This document shows, in pieces, positions 24,506-34,680 of a stretch of 64,000 nucleotides of DNA. Made by a program: the position numbers and the translations under genes. Origin of the DNA: Enterovibrio nigricans DSM 22720. GTDB taxonomy: Bacteria; Pseudomonadota; Gammaproteobacteria; Enterobacterales; Vibrionaceae. The DNA lies in contig NZ_FUXU01000003.1 of NCBI RefSeq assembly GCF_900167155.1, forward strand, positions 1-64,000. Reading direction: 5' to 3'. The notes beneath the pieces were generated by a model. That model made no database searches, had not been told where the DNA came from, and worked only from the letters and a program-made list of their open reading frames with translations. The first letter of the stretch is position 1. The number at the start of each line of letters is the position of its first letter.

Positions 24506-26458
24506 TCACGGGCGGTATGTGAATTCGTAATCGACGCTGTTCCATGCGTCGTCAATATCCCCTAAGTACTGCCGAAGCTCTTTGGCTTCAACGTGTCGCT
24601 TCTTGGCACGATAGAAATAATTGGCTTCGACGTAAGTTTTATCAAACAAGGTCTCGCCGGGGGCTGATACTTTGCTTAGTGAGCTTTTAAACTCAAAGTA
24701 AGGCCCATTGATGGTGTGATTTGTCGGCTCAACATCCCAAGCTTCTGGCAAGCTTAGCTTTATTTTTTGCCTTACCGCACCTTCGGTACCAAATCTGAAC
24801 GGCGTTTTTCTTCGGATTAAATCAGGCTTTGTCAGGTAGTCATCGACAATATCTCCTGAGATCACGAAGGTGTACGCGTCTTCGTTTTTCGACCACAACC
24901 CATCAATGATATAGGCTTCGCTTACTGTAACTTCATTGCTTTCCATGTTGTCAGATACGCTCAGCGGGCGCATTAAATCGAGCGTATTGAAGAAGGCCGC
25001 ATAGTAATTGGCGTATTCCTCTCCGAGTTCAACCAGTGGCTTAGACTCAAGATACCGACGCCAACGCTCTGCTTCAATGCCGCGATAGGTGGTTTTAACG
25101 GTCAGGTAGCTCTGTGTGTTGGCATGGTTAACGACATATTTTTGTTCGACATCCTGAGTGACAGGGATAGTGGGTGGTGCCATTTCAGTTAGCGCGTCAT
25201 TGTTGGGTTTGATGACAAGCGCATAGCCCAACCGTGATTGTGCCATGGAAGCAAGGCGGTTGCCTTGATGGGTACGTGTGGCATCAATCCACCAAGACTT
25301 GCCGTCGTAATTCATCTGCACGATAACGTGGTTAAAGCTAAAGGGTGCCGCAGGTTGCTCGCTGAGTTGGTCACGCCAAAAGGTGTCGACCAATGCAGGA
25401 AAGGCGTCGATCCCCATTCCTTTTAAGATGGAAACCAGCAGCAGGGTCTTGTCTTTGCAGTCACCATAGCCTTGGGAAATGATTTGGGCGGGCGGTCGAG
25501 GCTTGTGTGAGCCAATGCCATTCTCAATACCGAGATAACGAATGTTATTTTGGACGAAATGAATGGCCGCGACGATTTGTTTCTCCACATTGTCTGGATA
25601 GGTCTCTTTGATGTCTTCGACGATAGCGAGAACTTCATCATCATCTTCTGGGGCGTTGTAAAGTGGCAGTGCCCAATTCACGACATCCTGCCAGTTCTGG
25701 TAGCTTGAAATATGCAAGTAAGGGTAGGGGTTGAACCAACGAGGCTGCTCAGACTCGTCAAAATCATAGAGACCGTTTGTTTCTTGGTAAGAGAAGGTTC
25801 GTACATCACCGTCGACGGTTTCTAACACCTTCCCTTGCCCCTTATCGTCGAGGTTCGTGACGTGAATGGTACTGTCTTTAGGCGTGAGAATTCGGGTGTT
25901 TACCAGGGAAACACTGGTTGCCCAGCCTGTTTTGATATACCACTCTCGATGATTTCCAAATACCGGATTGAAACCAGAAATGCTGTAACTGAAGTCGATA
26001 ATGTCACCGACTCTTACATCGTCGAGTACCAAATGCAGGGTTTCTTCACCGTTGTAGAGCAAGGCATCTAAGTCGATTTCACGTTTAAACTGGGACGTTT
26101 TCGCTGTCGCCTTTCGGTCGATAATCTGGCCATTTCTAACGATCTCTAAGCGATGAATGCTGACCGTCTGGTAGCTAGGATCAAAGTCGATCGATAACTG
26201 AGAGGCGGACTCTACGCCTTCAATGGATACGATCTTGCTGGTGTAACGTTTGTATTCAGTGGGGATCGGCTGGGTAAGATCAAGCTGGCGATCAACCAGC
26301 AAATATTGCTGATCGTAATGGTGACCTTGCTTGGAATAGGCTGGTAACTCTCCAATAGGAACCACCCAATGTGGGCGTGGGGAGTAAAGACTTTCATCGG
26401 CGTAAGCCGTACTCAAAGTGAGTAAAGGAAAACCTAGGGCAAACAGATACTTCTTCAT
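24506..26458 (-). CDS. Secreted DUF3857/transglutaminase-like protein
   Basis: 650 residues. Signal peptide MKKYLFALGFPLLTLSTAYA. An N-terminal DUF3857-type beta domain is followed by a transglutaminase-like cysteine peptidase fold with the likely triad Cys in GYGDCKDKTLL, His in FNHVIVQ and Asp in WWIDATR, and a C-terminal beta-rich region. Probably periplasmic or surface exposed. Members elsewhere are poorly characterised and the substrate is unknown. It is inserted between yggN-like and hemW. Confidence 0.8.
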   Translation of the reverse strand: MKKYLFALGFPLLTLSTAYADESLYSPRPHWVVPIGELPAYSKQGHHYDQQYLLVDRQLDLTQPIPTEYKRYTSKIVSIEGVESASQLSIDFDPSYQTVSIHRLEIVRNGQIIDRKATAKTSQFKREIDLDALLYNGEETLHLVLDDVRVGDIIDFSYSISGFNPVFGNHREWYIKTGWATSVSLVNTRILTPKDSTIHVTNLDDKGQGKVLETVDGDVRTFSYQETNGLYDFDESEQPRWFNPYPYLHISSYQNWQDVVNWALPLYNAPEDDDEVLAIVEDIKETYPDNVEKQIVAAIHFVQNNIRYLGIENGIGSHKPRPPAQIISQGYGDCKDKTLLLVSILKGMGIDAFPALVDTFWRDQLSEQPAAPFSFNHVIVQMNYDGKSWWIDATRTHQGNRLASMAQSRLGYALVIKPNNDALTEMAPPTIPVTQDVEQKYVVNHANTQSYLTVKTTYRGIEAERWRRYLESKPLVELGEEYANYYAAFFNTLDLMRPLSVSDNMESNEVTVSEAYIIDGLWSKNEDAYTFVISGDIVDDYLTKPDLIRRKTPFRFGTEGAVRQKIKLSLPEAWDVEPTNHTINGPYFEFKSSLSKVSAPGETLFDKTYVEANYFYRAKKRHVEAKELRQYLGDIDDAWNSVDYEFTYRP

Positions 26459-26532
26459 CTACAACGCTGTCCTTTGCTACAGAGAACAAAGGCAAGGGAA
26501 CCACTCCCTTGCCGAAGACAGCATTGGCTGTC

Positions 26533-27684
26533 TTATTCGTCGATGAAGCCGGCGAGCAGGTCGTTCAAGAACAGTCGGCCTTTTTGTGTGACTTGCCAAT
26601 GGGTGTCATTGTCAGCCAGTAAGCCTTGTTCAATCGCGTTGGCGATAGCATCTTGAATTCCATCAAGAGGCAAACCTGTGCGAGCGGGAAAGTCTTCTTT
26701 CGGGCAAGCTTCCACCAATCTGAATCTGTTCATGAAGAACTCAAACGGCAGTTCATCTGCTTCCACTATATGCAATTCGCTGAGGTATTCTTTCTCAGAA
26801 TCGAGATATCCGCGCGGGTGTTTCACTTTTACTGTGCGTTGTACGGTACCGTCTTCGAGGGTTATTTTGCCGTGCGCACCACAGCCAATCCCCAAATAAT
26901 CCCCAAAACGCCAGTAATTCAGGTTGTGTTGACACTGGTAACCCGGCTTGCTGTAACCCGAGGTTTCGTATTGGACATAACCGGCATCTGTCAGCAATTT
27001 GTGTCCCTGTTCGAAAATGTCCCAAAGGTCATCGTCGTCAGGCAATGTTGGGGGTTTTGAGTAGTATTGCGTATTCGGCTCGATAGTCAGCTGATACCAA
27101 GACAGGTGCGGCGGGTTGAGCGCGATTGCCTGCTTAAGATCGTCCAATGCGCCGTCTAACGTTTGTTCGGGAAGGCCGTGCATCAAATCAAGATTAAAGC
27201 TGTTCAGTCCCGCTTCATGCGCTAGTGTTGCTGCACGTTTAGCTTCATCGCTGCCGTGAATGCGGCCAAGACGATGGAGCTTTTCGTCATCAAAACTCTG
27301 TACGCCAATGGAAATACGGTTTACGCCAACTTGGCGATAAGCGATAAATTTATCAGCTTCTACCGTGCCCGGGTTGGCCTCCATCGTGACTTCGATGTTT
27401 TCCGCAAAAGGAATTTCGGCGTCAATGCCACGTAGTAAGCGCGATATTTCTTCCGGTGACATCAGGCTCGGTGTGCCTCCACCTATAAATATGGAATGCA
27501 GGAGACGGCCACTGACACCATTAAACCGCGCTAAATCCTTTCGCAAATCATCCAACAATGCCGAGATGTAATCTTGCTCGGGTACCTCTCCTTTGAGGGT
27601 GTGCGAGTTAAAATCACAATAGGGGCATTTTTGCACACACCAAGGAATGTGCACGTAAAGACTGAGAGGGATCTGAACAGACAT
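26533..27684 (-). CDS. hemW: HemW-type radical SAM heme chaperone
   Basis: 383 residues. Radical SAM motif CVQKCPYC (Cys-x3-Cys-x2-Cys) near residues 16-23, GGGTPSLMS, and a C-terminal winged-helix-like domain (GLLADNDTHWQVTQKGRLF). It lacks the N-terminal extension of true coproporphyrinogen dehydrogenase HemN, so heme chaperone HemW is the better name. Located six bases after rdgB, as in V. cholerae. Confidence 0.92.
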   Translation of the reverse strand: MSVQIPLSLYVHIPWCVQKCPYCDFNSHTLKGEVPEQDYISALLDDLRKDLARFNGVSGRLLHSIFIGGGTPSLMSPEEISRLLRGIDAEIPFAENIEVTMEANPGTVEADKFIAYRQVGVNRISIGVQSFDDEKLHRLGRIHGSDEAKRAATLAHEAGLNSFNLDLMHGLPEQTLDGALDDLKQAIALNPPHLSWYQLTIEPNTQYYSKPPTLPDDDDLWDIFEQGHKLLTDAGYVQYETSGYSKPGYQCQHNLNYWRFGDYLGIGCGAHGKITLEDGTVQRTVKVKHPRGYLDSEKEYLSELHIVEADELPFEFFMNRFRLVEACPKEDFPARTGLPLDGIQDAIANAIEQGLLADNDTHWQVTQKGRLFLNDLLAGFIDE

Positions 27685-27690
27685 GTTTTC

Positions 27691-28290
27691 TTATTTCTTC
27701 TCTGTGCGCATTGCGGCAAACAACTTCTTCAGTGCCTGACCACGGTGAGAAATTTGTTTTTTAATTGCTGGCTCAATGTTTGCCAGCGTACAACCTTGCT
27801 CTTCAACATAGAACACGGGGTCATAGCCGAAGCCATGCGAGCCAGAAGCTTCACGCGCGATCTTGCCTTCAAACACGCCGTGGCAAACCACTGGCGTCGG
27901 GTCATTCGCGTGGCGCATGTATACCAACACACAGTGAAAACGCGCGGTACGTTGGTCGTCCGGCGCGTCTGCCATGCATGTCAGTAGTTTCTCAAGATTT
28001 GCTTGGTCGCCTTTACCTTCACCGGCATAACGCGCACTGTAAACGCCAGGCGCTCCATTCAGGTAATCCACTTCCAGACCGGAATCGTCTGCAATGGCGG
28101 GCAAGCCAGTTTCCTTGGCAGCGTGGCGAGCTTTAATGATGGCATTTTCAATAAAGGTGGTGCCCGTTTCGTCCGCATCAGCAACGGCGAATTCACTTTG
28201 TGCAATCACGTCCAGACCGAAGTCTTGCAGCAAATCAGCCATCTCTTTTACTTTGCCGACGTTACCTGTCGCCAGAACCACTTTTGTCAT
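27691..28290 (-). CDS. rdgB: Non-canonical purine NTP pyrophosphatase RdgB
   Basis: 199 residues. Hydrolyses ITP, dITP and [19 protein letters not shown] at the N-terminus, [20 protein letters not shown] and [10 protein letters not shown] are family signatures. ATG 28290 has AGGAG in front; the longer open frame to 28350 is not used. Confidence 0.95.
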   Translation of the reverse strand: MTKVVLATGNVGKVKEMADLLQDFGLDVIAQSEFAVADADETGTTFIENAIIKARHAAKETGLPAIADDSGLEVDYLNGAPGVYSARYAGEGKGDQANLEKLLTCMADAPDDQRTARFHCVLVYMRHANDPTPVVCHGVFEGKIAREASGSHGFGYDPVFYVEEQGCTLANIEPAIKKQISHRGQALKKLFAAMRTEKK

Positions 28291-28404
28291 CTTGAGCTCC
28301 TGAGTGTATGTGCACCGACCATAGAAAAACGGCGCCTTAATTGGCGCCATGATACCGGAAAGTCATTGCGTGTCATCTTTCATTGATAGGGCGCGTGTCG
28401 GATG

Positions 28405-28842
28405 TCAGTTGACATAGAAGGTCTGTTGAAACGTCAGTTTGCCTGCACGATTTCCTTTGGCGTTGATATCTATATCAAAGACGTAGTTCTCTTCGTTCGC
28501 AAATCGAATCTCTGCCAGATAATAAATAGCGTCACCCTCTCGTACTTCACGGAAGGTGAGTGCCTTTTTGGTGCCAAGAAAATTTCGGGCTTCTCCGGTA
28601 ACGACGGCGGTTACAGCTGGTTTCCCCGCACGACTTTTGTCCAAGATAGCAACGTTTAAAAGCGCGTTTACATTGCTGCGTTTTATGCCATAGGTTTTGG
28701 CAACAACAGGGGGGACAAAGGTGGTGTTTAGGGCAGAGTAATGGACTTCCAATGAGCCAATGTCTTTTTTCTGCTCAGCGTGAGAGGCTGGAGACATTGC
28801 CATAAAAAGCAGGCTAACAAGAGGGAGTAGATAACGTTTCAT
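28405..28842 (-). CDS. Periplasmic DUF4426-family protein
   Basis: 145 residues. Signal peptide ending SPASHA, then a beta-rich domain (SLEVHYSALNTTFVPP, FANEENYVFDIDI) that ends KLTFQQTFYVN. Conserved at this place between yggU and rdgB in vibrios; function unknown. Confidence 0.8.
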   Translation of the reverse strand: MKRYLLPLVSLLFMAMSPASHAEQKKDIGSLEVHYSALNTTFVPPVVAKTYGIKRSNVNALLNVAILDKSRAGKPAVTAVVTGEARNFLGTKKALTFREVREGDAIYYLAEIRFANEENYVFDIDINAKGNRAGKLTFQQTFYVN

Positions 28843-28898
28843 GACGCATAATCCTTGTCTGATGAAACAAACGCACCGTGGAAAGGTGCGCGATATAT

Positions 28899-29213
28899 TT
28901 ACTGCGTTGAGACTGCAATCAGAACACTGATGACCTCGGGGTAGATAGTTGGTGTGTGTATTCTGACTTGTTTGTGACGCCCTAATTCCCCTTTTTCAAT
29001 GTCTATCTGTCCTTTTGCAACTTTGAATTGCTTTGATAGAAACTTGGTAAGGTGGGCGTTGGCTTTGCCATCAACCGGTGGTGCGGTAATGGCGAGTTTG
29101 ATTTCCTCGCCATGTTGCCCCATCCACTGATCGCGGCTGGCTTTAGGCTGGATGTAGAGCCGAATAATCAGGTCTTCGTCTTCCAGCCAAGCCGGACGCG
29201 CGGTACGAGTCAT
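28899..29213 (-). CDS. yggU: YggU-family protein (DUF167)
   Basis: 104 residues. Compact alpha/beta DUF167 domain: [32 protein letters not shown], and [11 protein letters not shown]. Role unknown. Three bases separate it from yggT upstream, so they are co-transcribed. Confidence 0.9.
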   Translation of the reverse strand: MTRTARPAWLEDEDLIIRLYIQPKASRDQWMGQHGEEIKLAITAPPVDGKANAHLTKFLSKQFKVAKGQIDIEKGELGRHKQVRIHTPTIYPEVISVLIAVSTQ

Positions 29214-29216
29214 GAA

Positions 29217-29777
29217 TTACAGCACGAACCACAGGTTGCCGAAGTATGGGCTCAGCATATCGCCAATCACATAGTTCAGAAACTGAAGGGCGATAAATAG
29301 GATCAGAATGCTCAGATCCAAGCCGCCCAACGAAGGAATCACTCTGCGGATAGGTGCGACCAAAGGTTCGGTCAGTTGACCCATCACGTATTCAATAGGG
29401 CTGCGGCCTTGGCTTACCCAGCTTAAAATTGCACGAAGGATAAGCACCCAAAACAGAAGGCCACCCGCGGCTTTTACTAACGCGACGACAGCGGCCAGTA
29501 CTATCGGAAAGTTAAACGTCATGAATCCTAAGTATTCATAGGCTGCCATCTGCGCCACACACACAGCAAAAGCAAGGAGCAGTGTTGCTAGGTCTAGGTT
29601 GCCGATGGACGGAATAATTCGACGTAACGGCCCAACAATTGGCTGCGTTGCTTTTACGACAAACTGACTGAATGGATTATAAAAATCAGCGCGTGACCAC
29701 TGCAGCCATACTCGCAGCAACACCACCATTATGTAGAGATTGAAAAGCGTCGAAACGAGAAAGTACATTGCGTTCAT
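29217..29777 (-). CDS. yggT: YggT-family integral membrane protein
   Basis: 186 residues with four membrane segments, arranged as two similar halves. Each half has a PIVGPLRRIIPSIGNLDL or PLVAPIRRVIPSLGGLDL signature, so the protein is an internal duplication. Linked to yggU and proC as in many proteobacteria. Possibly an osmotic-stress or division-associated membrane protein; not established. Confidence 0.9.
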   Translation of the reverse strand: MNAMYFLVSTLFNLYIMVVLLRVWLQWSRADFYNPFSQFVVKATQPIVGPLRRIIPSIGNLDLATLLLAFAVCVAQMAAYEYLGFMTFNFPIVLAAVVALVKAAGGLLFWVLILRAILSWVSQGRSPIEYVMGQLTEPLVAPIRRVIPSLGGLDLSILILFIALQFLNYVIGDMLSPYFGNLWFVL

Positions 29778-29786
29778 AATTTTGCC

Positions 29787-30605
29787 CTAAAATAGCGTTT
29801 CCATTTCTTCAGCGCGGCGCACAGCAGCCTGCATGGCTTCTGCTACCGTCTCTGACAGTTGGTTGTTATTAAATACGTTCAATGCCTCAGCGGTAGTACC
29901 GCCTTTGGATGTGACTTGTTCTCTTAAGGTTGCCAGTTCAATGTCCGGATTGGCAACTACCATTTTAGCTGCGCCGAGGGCGGACTGCTGCACGAGAAGA
30001 CGTGCGGTGGCCTTATCAAAACCTTGGCGTTCTGCTTCTGCTTGCATGGCTTCCATAAATCGGAAGAAGTAGGCTGGTGCACTGCCAGCGGCAGCAATAA
30101 CGGCATTGATGCCGGCTTCTTCAGAGACCCAGCACACTTTACCTACGGCTTGTAGCAATTCGCCTGCAAACGTTCGATCATCTTCTGATACTGAGTTTGG
30201 TGCATAAAGCCCACTCATACCTTCACTAACCAGCGAAGGTGTGTTTGGCATCACACGAACCAGTTTAAGGGGAGCGCCCGCCATTTCTGATAGGCGAGCC
30301 ACTGAGATGCCTGCAGCAATAGAAACGACGAGTTTGTTCGACCAATCAACGTCTTGCATTGAGGATAACAGCGTTGCCATGTCTTGCGGTTTAACTGCCA
30401 GTACAACCACATCTGCCTGTTTGGCCGTTTCTACCGCATTTTCGTTGGCGTTTACGCCATAGGTTTCACGAAACGCTGCGCTCGTCTCTGGCGTGCGGTC
30501 CACGGCGATAATTTTGTCTGCGGGATAACCGGACTGAAGCAGACCTGTAATGATCGAGCGTGCCATGTTCCCAGCACCTAGAAAGGCGATTGTGCGTTGT
30601 TCCAT
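29787..30605 (-). CDS. proC: Pyrroline-5-carboxylate reductase
   Basis: 272 residues. Last step of proline synthesis. N-terminal NADPH-binding FLGAGNMARSIITGL, MPNTPSLVSEGMSGL, and the C-terminal helical signature VTSKGGTTAEALNVF. It lies in the yggS-proC-yggT-yggU run. Confidence 0.95.
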   Translation of the reverse strand: MEQRTIAFLGAGNMARSIITGLLQSGYPADKIIAVDRTPETSAAFRETYGVNANENAVETAKQADVVVLAVKPQDMATLLSSMQDVDWSNKLVVSIAAGISVARLSEMAGAPLKLVRVMPNTPSLVSEGMSGLYAPNSVSEDDRTFAGELLQAVGKVCWVSEEAGINAVIAAAGSAPAYFFRFMEAMQAEAERQGFDKATARLLVQQSALGAAKMVVANPDIELATLREQVTSKGGTTAEALNVFNNNQLSETVAEAMQAAVRRAEEMETLF

Positions 30606-30652
30606 CCAGCTATGCTCCTTTGATTGGGTAACGTTGTCCCCGGGTTGTTATG

Positions 30653-31357
30653 TTACTGGCGGTTTGAATAATCACGCGCGCCAAAAATTGCGGTGCCAAT
30701 GCGCACCATGGTGCTTCCTGAGGCAATGGCGGCATCCATATCACCGCTCATTCCCATGGAAAGGGTATCGAACGCGGGACGCGATGCTTTCATTTCTTCA
30801 AACAACGCTGAAATCGGTGCAAACGCGTCGCGTTGTTTGGCCTCATCTGACTCTGGCTGCGGGATACACATTAAACCACGCAAAGTCATACCTGGCAGAT
30901 CATCAATGATGGATGCCAGTTCACGTACGTCATTAAACCCAGTACCAGACTTTGAGTCTTCACCACTGGTATTGATTTGAATCAGTACCTGCAGAGGTTT
31001 CATGTTCTCTGGTCGTTGTTCACTCAATCGACGTGCAATTTTGGCTCGGTCAATGGAGTGTACCCAGTCGAAATTCTCTGCAATGGGTTTGGTTTTGTTA
31101 GATTGAATTGGCCCGATAAAGTGCCACTCCAATTCAGGGTGTGTTTCACAGAAATGGGCAATCTTCTCGATGCCTTCCTGCACGTAATTTTCACCAAACT
31201 GACGATGCCCAACCTTAATGGCTTCAGCGATCGCCTCTATGGGCTTGGTTTTACTTACCGCCAATAATTGCACGCCAGAGGCGTCTCTCCCGCATTTTTG
31301 TGCGGCACTGTCAATTTGGCTGGTGACCTGTTCTAGGTTTTGTTTGATACTACACAT
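30653..31357 (-). CDS. yggS: PLP homeostasis protein YggS
   Basis: 234 residues. PLP-binding TIM-barrel. The PLP lysine is K36 in LLAVSKTKP; FGENYVQEG, WHFIGPIQSNK and SMGMSGDMDAAI are the family signatures. No enzyme activity is known; it buffers cellular PLP. Its start is only 26 bp from that of pilT on the other strand. Confidence 0.95.
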   Translation of the reverse strand: MCSIKQNLEQVTSQIDSAAQKCGRDASGVQLLAVSKTKPIEAIAEAIKVGHRQFGENYVQEGIEKIAHFCETHPELEWHFIGPIQSNKTKPIAENFDWVHSIDRAKIARRLSEQRPENMKPLQVLIQINTSGEDSKSGTGFNDVRELASIIDDLPGMTLRGLMCIPQPESDEAKQRDAFAPISALFEEMKASRPAFDTLSMGMSGDMDAAIASGSTMVRIGTAIFGARDYSNRQ

Positions 31358-31383
31358 GGTTGATTCTGCGAGGAAACGTATTA

Positions 31384-32421
31384 ATGGATATTACGGAATT
31401 ATTGGACTTTAGTGTAAAGCATAATGCCTCAGATCTACATCTTTCTGCAGGGGTATCTCCAATGGTCCGCGTAGATGGTGATGTTCGCAAGCTGAGCTTG
31501 CCGCCACTGAGCAATGATGAGGTGAACCGTCTGATATTTGATGTGATGAATGACGGGCAGCAGCGTGAGTTTGAGCAAAACCTCGAAGTCGACTTCTCAT
31601 TTGAACTGGCCTCTGTTGGCCGCTTCCGCGTTAATGCATTTCAACAATCAAGGGGTTGCGCGGCAGTATTCAGGACGATTCCCTCTAAGATCCCGTCATT
31701 GGAAGCCATTAATGCCCCGTCAGTATTTGAACAATTCACGCAATATCAAAAAGGCTTGGTGTTAGTCACGGGGCCAACCGGCTCCGGTAAATCCACCACG
31801 TTAGCGGCGATGGTCAATAAAATTAACAATGAGCAGCATCGCCACATTTTGACCATAGAAGACCCGATCGAATTTATTCACGAGCAGAAAAACTGTTTGA
31901 TTAACCAACGTGAAGTTCACAGAGACACACTGTCGTTTAACAATGCGCTTCGTTCCGCATTGCGTGAAGATCCGGATGTGATTTTGGTGGGTGAGCTGCG
32001 CGATAAAGAGACTATCAGCCTTGCGCTAACGGCAGCAGAAACCGGTCACTTGGTTTTTGGCACGCTCCACACGTCGAGTGCGGCGAAAACCATCGACCGT
32101 ATTATTGATGTATTCCCTGGCGCGGATAAGCCTATGGTACGTTCTATGCTGTCTGAATCCCTCAGAGCCGTGGTTTCTCAAAAATTGGTTAAGCAAGTGA
32201 CGGGGGGGCGTGTGGCGGCGCATGAAATCATGATTGCAACGCCCGCAATTCGTAACTTGATCCGTGAAGACAAAGTGGCCCAGATGTTCTCTATGATCCA
32301 AACCGGGGCAGGGCTGGGTATGCAAACCATGGATCAATCACTCAGGAACTTAGTGGCGCAAGGCATGATTGATGCGGCTGAAGCAACGAAAGCGAAGGAT
32401 AACGCTGGAACAGGAATGTAA
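31384..32421 (+). CDS. pilT: Type IV pilus retraction ATPase PilT
   Basis: 345 residues. Hexameric motor at the pilus base. An N-terminal PAS-like domain, Walker A GPTGSGKSTT near residue 130, an Asp-box TIEDPIEFIH, Walker B ILVGELRD and an HTSSAAKTIDR His box. ATG 31384 has GAGGAAA eight bases upstream. Forms an operon with pilU (3 bp apart). Confidence 0.96.
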   Translation: MDITELLDFSVKHNASDLHLSAGVSPMVRVDGDVRKLSLPPLSNDEVNRLIFDVMNDGQQREFEQNLEVDFSFELASVGRFRVNAFQQSRGCAAVFRTIPSKIPSLEAINAPSVFEQFTQYQKGLVLVTGPTGSGKSTTLAAMVNKINNEQHRHILTIEDPIEFIHEQKNCLINQREVHRDTLSFNNALRSALREDPDVILVGELRDKETISLALTAAETGHLVFGTLHTSSAAKTIDRIIDVFPGADKPMVRSMLSESLRAVVSQKLVKQVTGGRVAAHEIMIATPAIRNLIREDKVAQMFSMIQTGAGLGMQTMDQSLRNLVAQGMIDAAEATKAKDNAGTGM

Positions 32422-32424
32422 CGC

Positions 32425-33543
32425 ATGACGAATGGAATCGAACTGACAGGGTTATTGCACGACATGAAAAGCATGAGTGCATCGGATGGATATATTACTG
32501 TTGGTGCGCCATGCATGCTAAGAGTTGATGGCAGTTTAAAACCTGTTGGGGACGCGCTGAATGAAAACGAAGTGGGATCACTGGTTCAGCAGGCCATGGG
32601 GAATGAACGCTATCAACACTATCTTCGTGATAGGGAAGCCAATTTCGCACTGATGACAGAGGCTGGCCGTTTCCGTGTCAGTGCTTTTTGGCAACGAGAC
32701 CTTCCTGGCATGGTGATTCGAAGGATTGAAACCCAGATTCCTCAGATTAATGCATTGGGCTTACCCGGTGTTATGCAGGATTTAGCCATTGCAAAACGTG
32801 GGTTGATATTGATTGTCGGTGCTACGGGGTCGGGGAAATCCACGTCGATGGCGGCAATGGTCGGGTTTAGAAACAACTCGCGCAGCGGTCATATATTAAC
32901 GGTGGAAGATCCGATTGAGTTTATCCATCCCCACGACAGGTGCATTGTGACCCAGCGTGAGATTGGGATCGATACCGAAAGCTACGAAGTGGCACTCAAA
33001 AACTCGCTGCGTCAAGCGCCAGATATGATCATGATCGGTGAGATCCGCAGCCGTGAAACCATGGAATATGCCATGCAGTTTGCAGAGACGGGCCACTTGT
33101 GTATTGCGACCTTACATGCAAACAATGCAAACCAAGCTCTTGAGCGGGTATTGCATTTGGTACCTAAAGAACGCCGAGAGCAGTTCTTGTTTGATATGTC
33201 GCTGAATTTGAAAGCGGTATTAGCTCAACAGCTGATCCCTGATATCAGTGGTGTGGGGCGACATGGTGCCTATGAGCTGCTGCTCAATACCTCTAACGTT
33301 TCCGACCTTATTCGACGCGGAGAGCTACATGAGCTGAAAGAGTGTATCCGCAAAGGTAACAATGCAGGAATGTGCACTTTTGATCGGTCGCTGTTTGACT
33401 TGTTTAAGAGCGGCAAGATATCAAAAGATGAAGCGCTCCATCATGCAGATTCTCGTAATGAGTTGAAATTAATGATGAAGATGGAAGAGCAAGCGCCAAC
33501 CCATTCTATCGCGATGGCTGACGTCAGTATTGAAGGGAAATAA
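32425..33543 (+). CDS. pilU: PilU, accessory type IV pilus retraction ATPase
   Basis: 372 residues. PilT paralogue with Walker A GATGSGKSTSMAAM, TVEDPIEFIHP, MIGEIRSRE and HANNANQALER. It works with PilT for retraction under load. The C-terminal tail after about residue 345 is acidic and unique to PilU. Ends at a bidirectional terminator. Confidence 0.95.
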   Translation: MTNGIELTGLLHDMKSMSASDGYITVGAPCMLRVDGSLKPVGDALNENEVGSLVQQAMGNERYQHYLRDREANFALMTEAGRFRVSAFWQRDLPGMVIRRIETQIPQINALGLPGVMQDLAIAKRGLILIVGATGSGKSTSMAAMVGFRNNSRSGHILTVEDPIEFIHPHDRCIVTQREIGIDTESYEVALKNSLRQAPDMIMIGEIRSRETMEYAMQFAETGHLCIATLHANNANQALERVLHLVPKERREQFLFDMSLNLKAVLAQQLIPDISGVGRHGAYELLLNTSNVSDLIRRGELHELKECIRKGNNAGMCTFDRSLFDLFKSGKISKDEALHHADSRNELKLMMKMEEQAPTHSIAMADVSIEGK

Positions 33544-33552
33544 GCTGAAATG

Positions 33553-33577
33553 AAAAAGGTGCCGATGGCACCTTTTT
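33553..33577. terminator. Bidirectional terminator between pilU and ruvX
   Basis: AAAAAGGTGCC (33553-33563) pairs with GGCACCTTTTT (33567-33577) over GAT. Confidence 0.9.
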
Positions 33578-33582
33578 ACGCG

Positions 33583-34011
33583 TTATTGATACTGACTTTC
33601 GAACCAGCTTTCGACAATGATCACCGCCGACTGGCTGTCGATTTCGCCTTTCCCGAGAGCTTTGTAGCCACCATGCTCGAAAAGAGATGAGCGCGCTTCG
33701 GTGGTGGTTAAGCGCTCGTCATGCAACTCAACGTTTACCCCAAAACGGCCTTTGAGGCGGTTAGCAAACTTGCGGGCGCGAGGAGTGATGGTAGCAAGTT
33801 CTCCACCATGCAAGTCCAACGGCAAGCCGACAACGACCAGATCAGGCACCCACTCTTTCAATATGGCTTCGATTGCGTCCCAACTTGGAATGCCATCTTT
33901 GGCTTTCAGGGCTTTAAGTGGGCGTGCAGTACCCGTGATAGCTTGGCCAATGGCGACGCCAATGCTTTTTGTGCCGTAGTCAAAACCCAGCACGCTTTGA
34001 ATGTTACTCAT
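33583..34011 (-). CDS. ruvX: RuvX/YqgF putative pre-16S rRNA nuclease
   Basis: 142 residues. RNase H-like fold: [39 protein letters not shown] and [12 protein letters not shown] hold the acidic residues. Processing of pre-16S rRNA ends is the best-supported role. ATG 34011 fits the family start; an in-frame ATG at 34029 overlaps the yqgE stop and is possible. Confidence 0.93.
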   Translation of the reverse strand: MSNIQSVLGFDYGTKSIGVAIGQAITGTARPLKALKAKDGIPSWDAIEAILKEWVPDLVVVGLPLDLHGGELATITPRARKFANRLKGRFGVNVELHDERLTTTEARSSLFEHGGYKALGKGEIDSQSAVIIVESWFESQYQ

Positions 34012-34021
34012 GGTGTGTTTC

Positions 34022-34585
34022 TCAAGCATGTCCTATATCGGACGATAGATTTAGCGCGCTGATCCCCATTTGTTTCAACGCCTTTTCCCAACGCTCATTA
34101 ATGGGCGTGTCGAAGATCACCGCGGGGTCAGCTTCAATGGTTAGCCAACTGTTCTCCGCCAGTTCCAGCTCAAGTTGTCCGGCTTCCCATCCTGCATAAC
34201 CCAGCGCAACAATAAACTGGTCGGGCTCCTCGTTGGTACCGAGAATGCTAAGAATATCCTTAGATGTGGTGACGGTCAGGTTTTCTGTTAGGTGAATGCT
34301 TGAACTAAACTGTTTGTCGTTTTTATGCAGTACAAAACCACGGTCTTCAGACACGGGGCCGCCAAATAAAACGGGTTGATCTAGACTAATCGGGTGCGTG
34401 ATATCTTGTTCACGATCGACCTCAATCTGATCCAACATGCTGGCAACAGAAATATTGATAGGCTGGTTGATCATCAGCCCCATCGCACCGTCGTCATTGT
34501 GCTCGCACATGTAGACGACACTATGCTTAAAACGCTCATCAACCATGCTGGGCATGGCGACAAGGAAATGATTTTTAAGATTCAT
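34022..34585 (-). CDS. yqgE: YqgE/AlgH-family protein
   Basis: 187 residues. [34 protein letters not shown] and [14 protein letters not shown] are the signatures. Cytoplasmic protein of unclear function, classically paired with yqgF/ruvX as here. Start chosen at MNLKNHF (34585), with AAGGG just upstream. Confidence 0.93.
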   Translation of the reverse strand: MNLKNHFLVAMPSMVDERFKHSVVYMCEHNDDGAMGLMINQPINISVASMLDQIEVDREQDITHPISLDQPVLFGGPVSEDRGFVLHKNDKQFSSSIHLTENLTVTTSKDILSILGTNEEPDQFIVALGYAGWEAGQLELELAENSWLTIEADPAVIFDTPINERWEKALKQMGISALNLSSDIGHA

Positions 34586-34647
34586 GGCGCCCTTCATAAT
34601 TCGTGAGCTTACTGAAAGTATGCGCAGTAAGTGTGTGAATGTCAGGT

Positions 34648-34669
34648 CTGGACGGGCAATTCCGTCCAG
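34648..34669 (-). terminator. Hairpin between gshB and yqgE
   Basis: CTGGACGG (34648-34655) pairs with CCGTCCAG (34662-34669). There is no clear T tract on the minus strand, so it may attenuate rather than end transcription. Confidence 0.4.
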
Positions 34670-34680
34670 TTGTCATTCTG

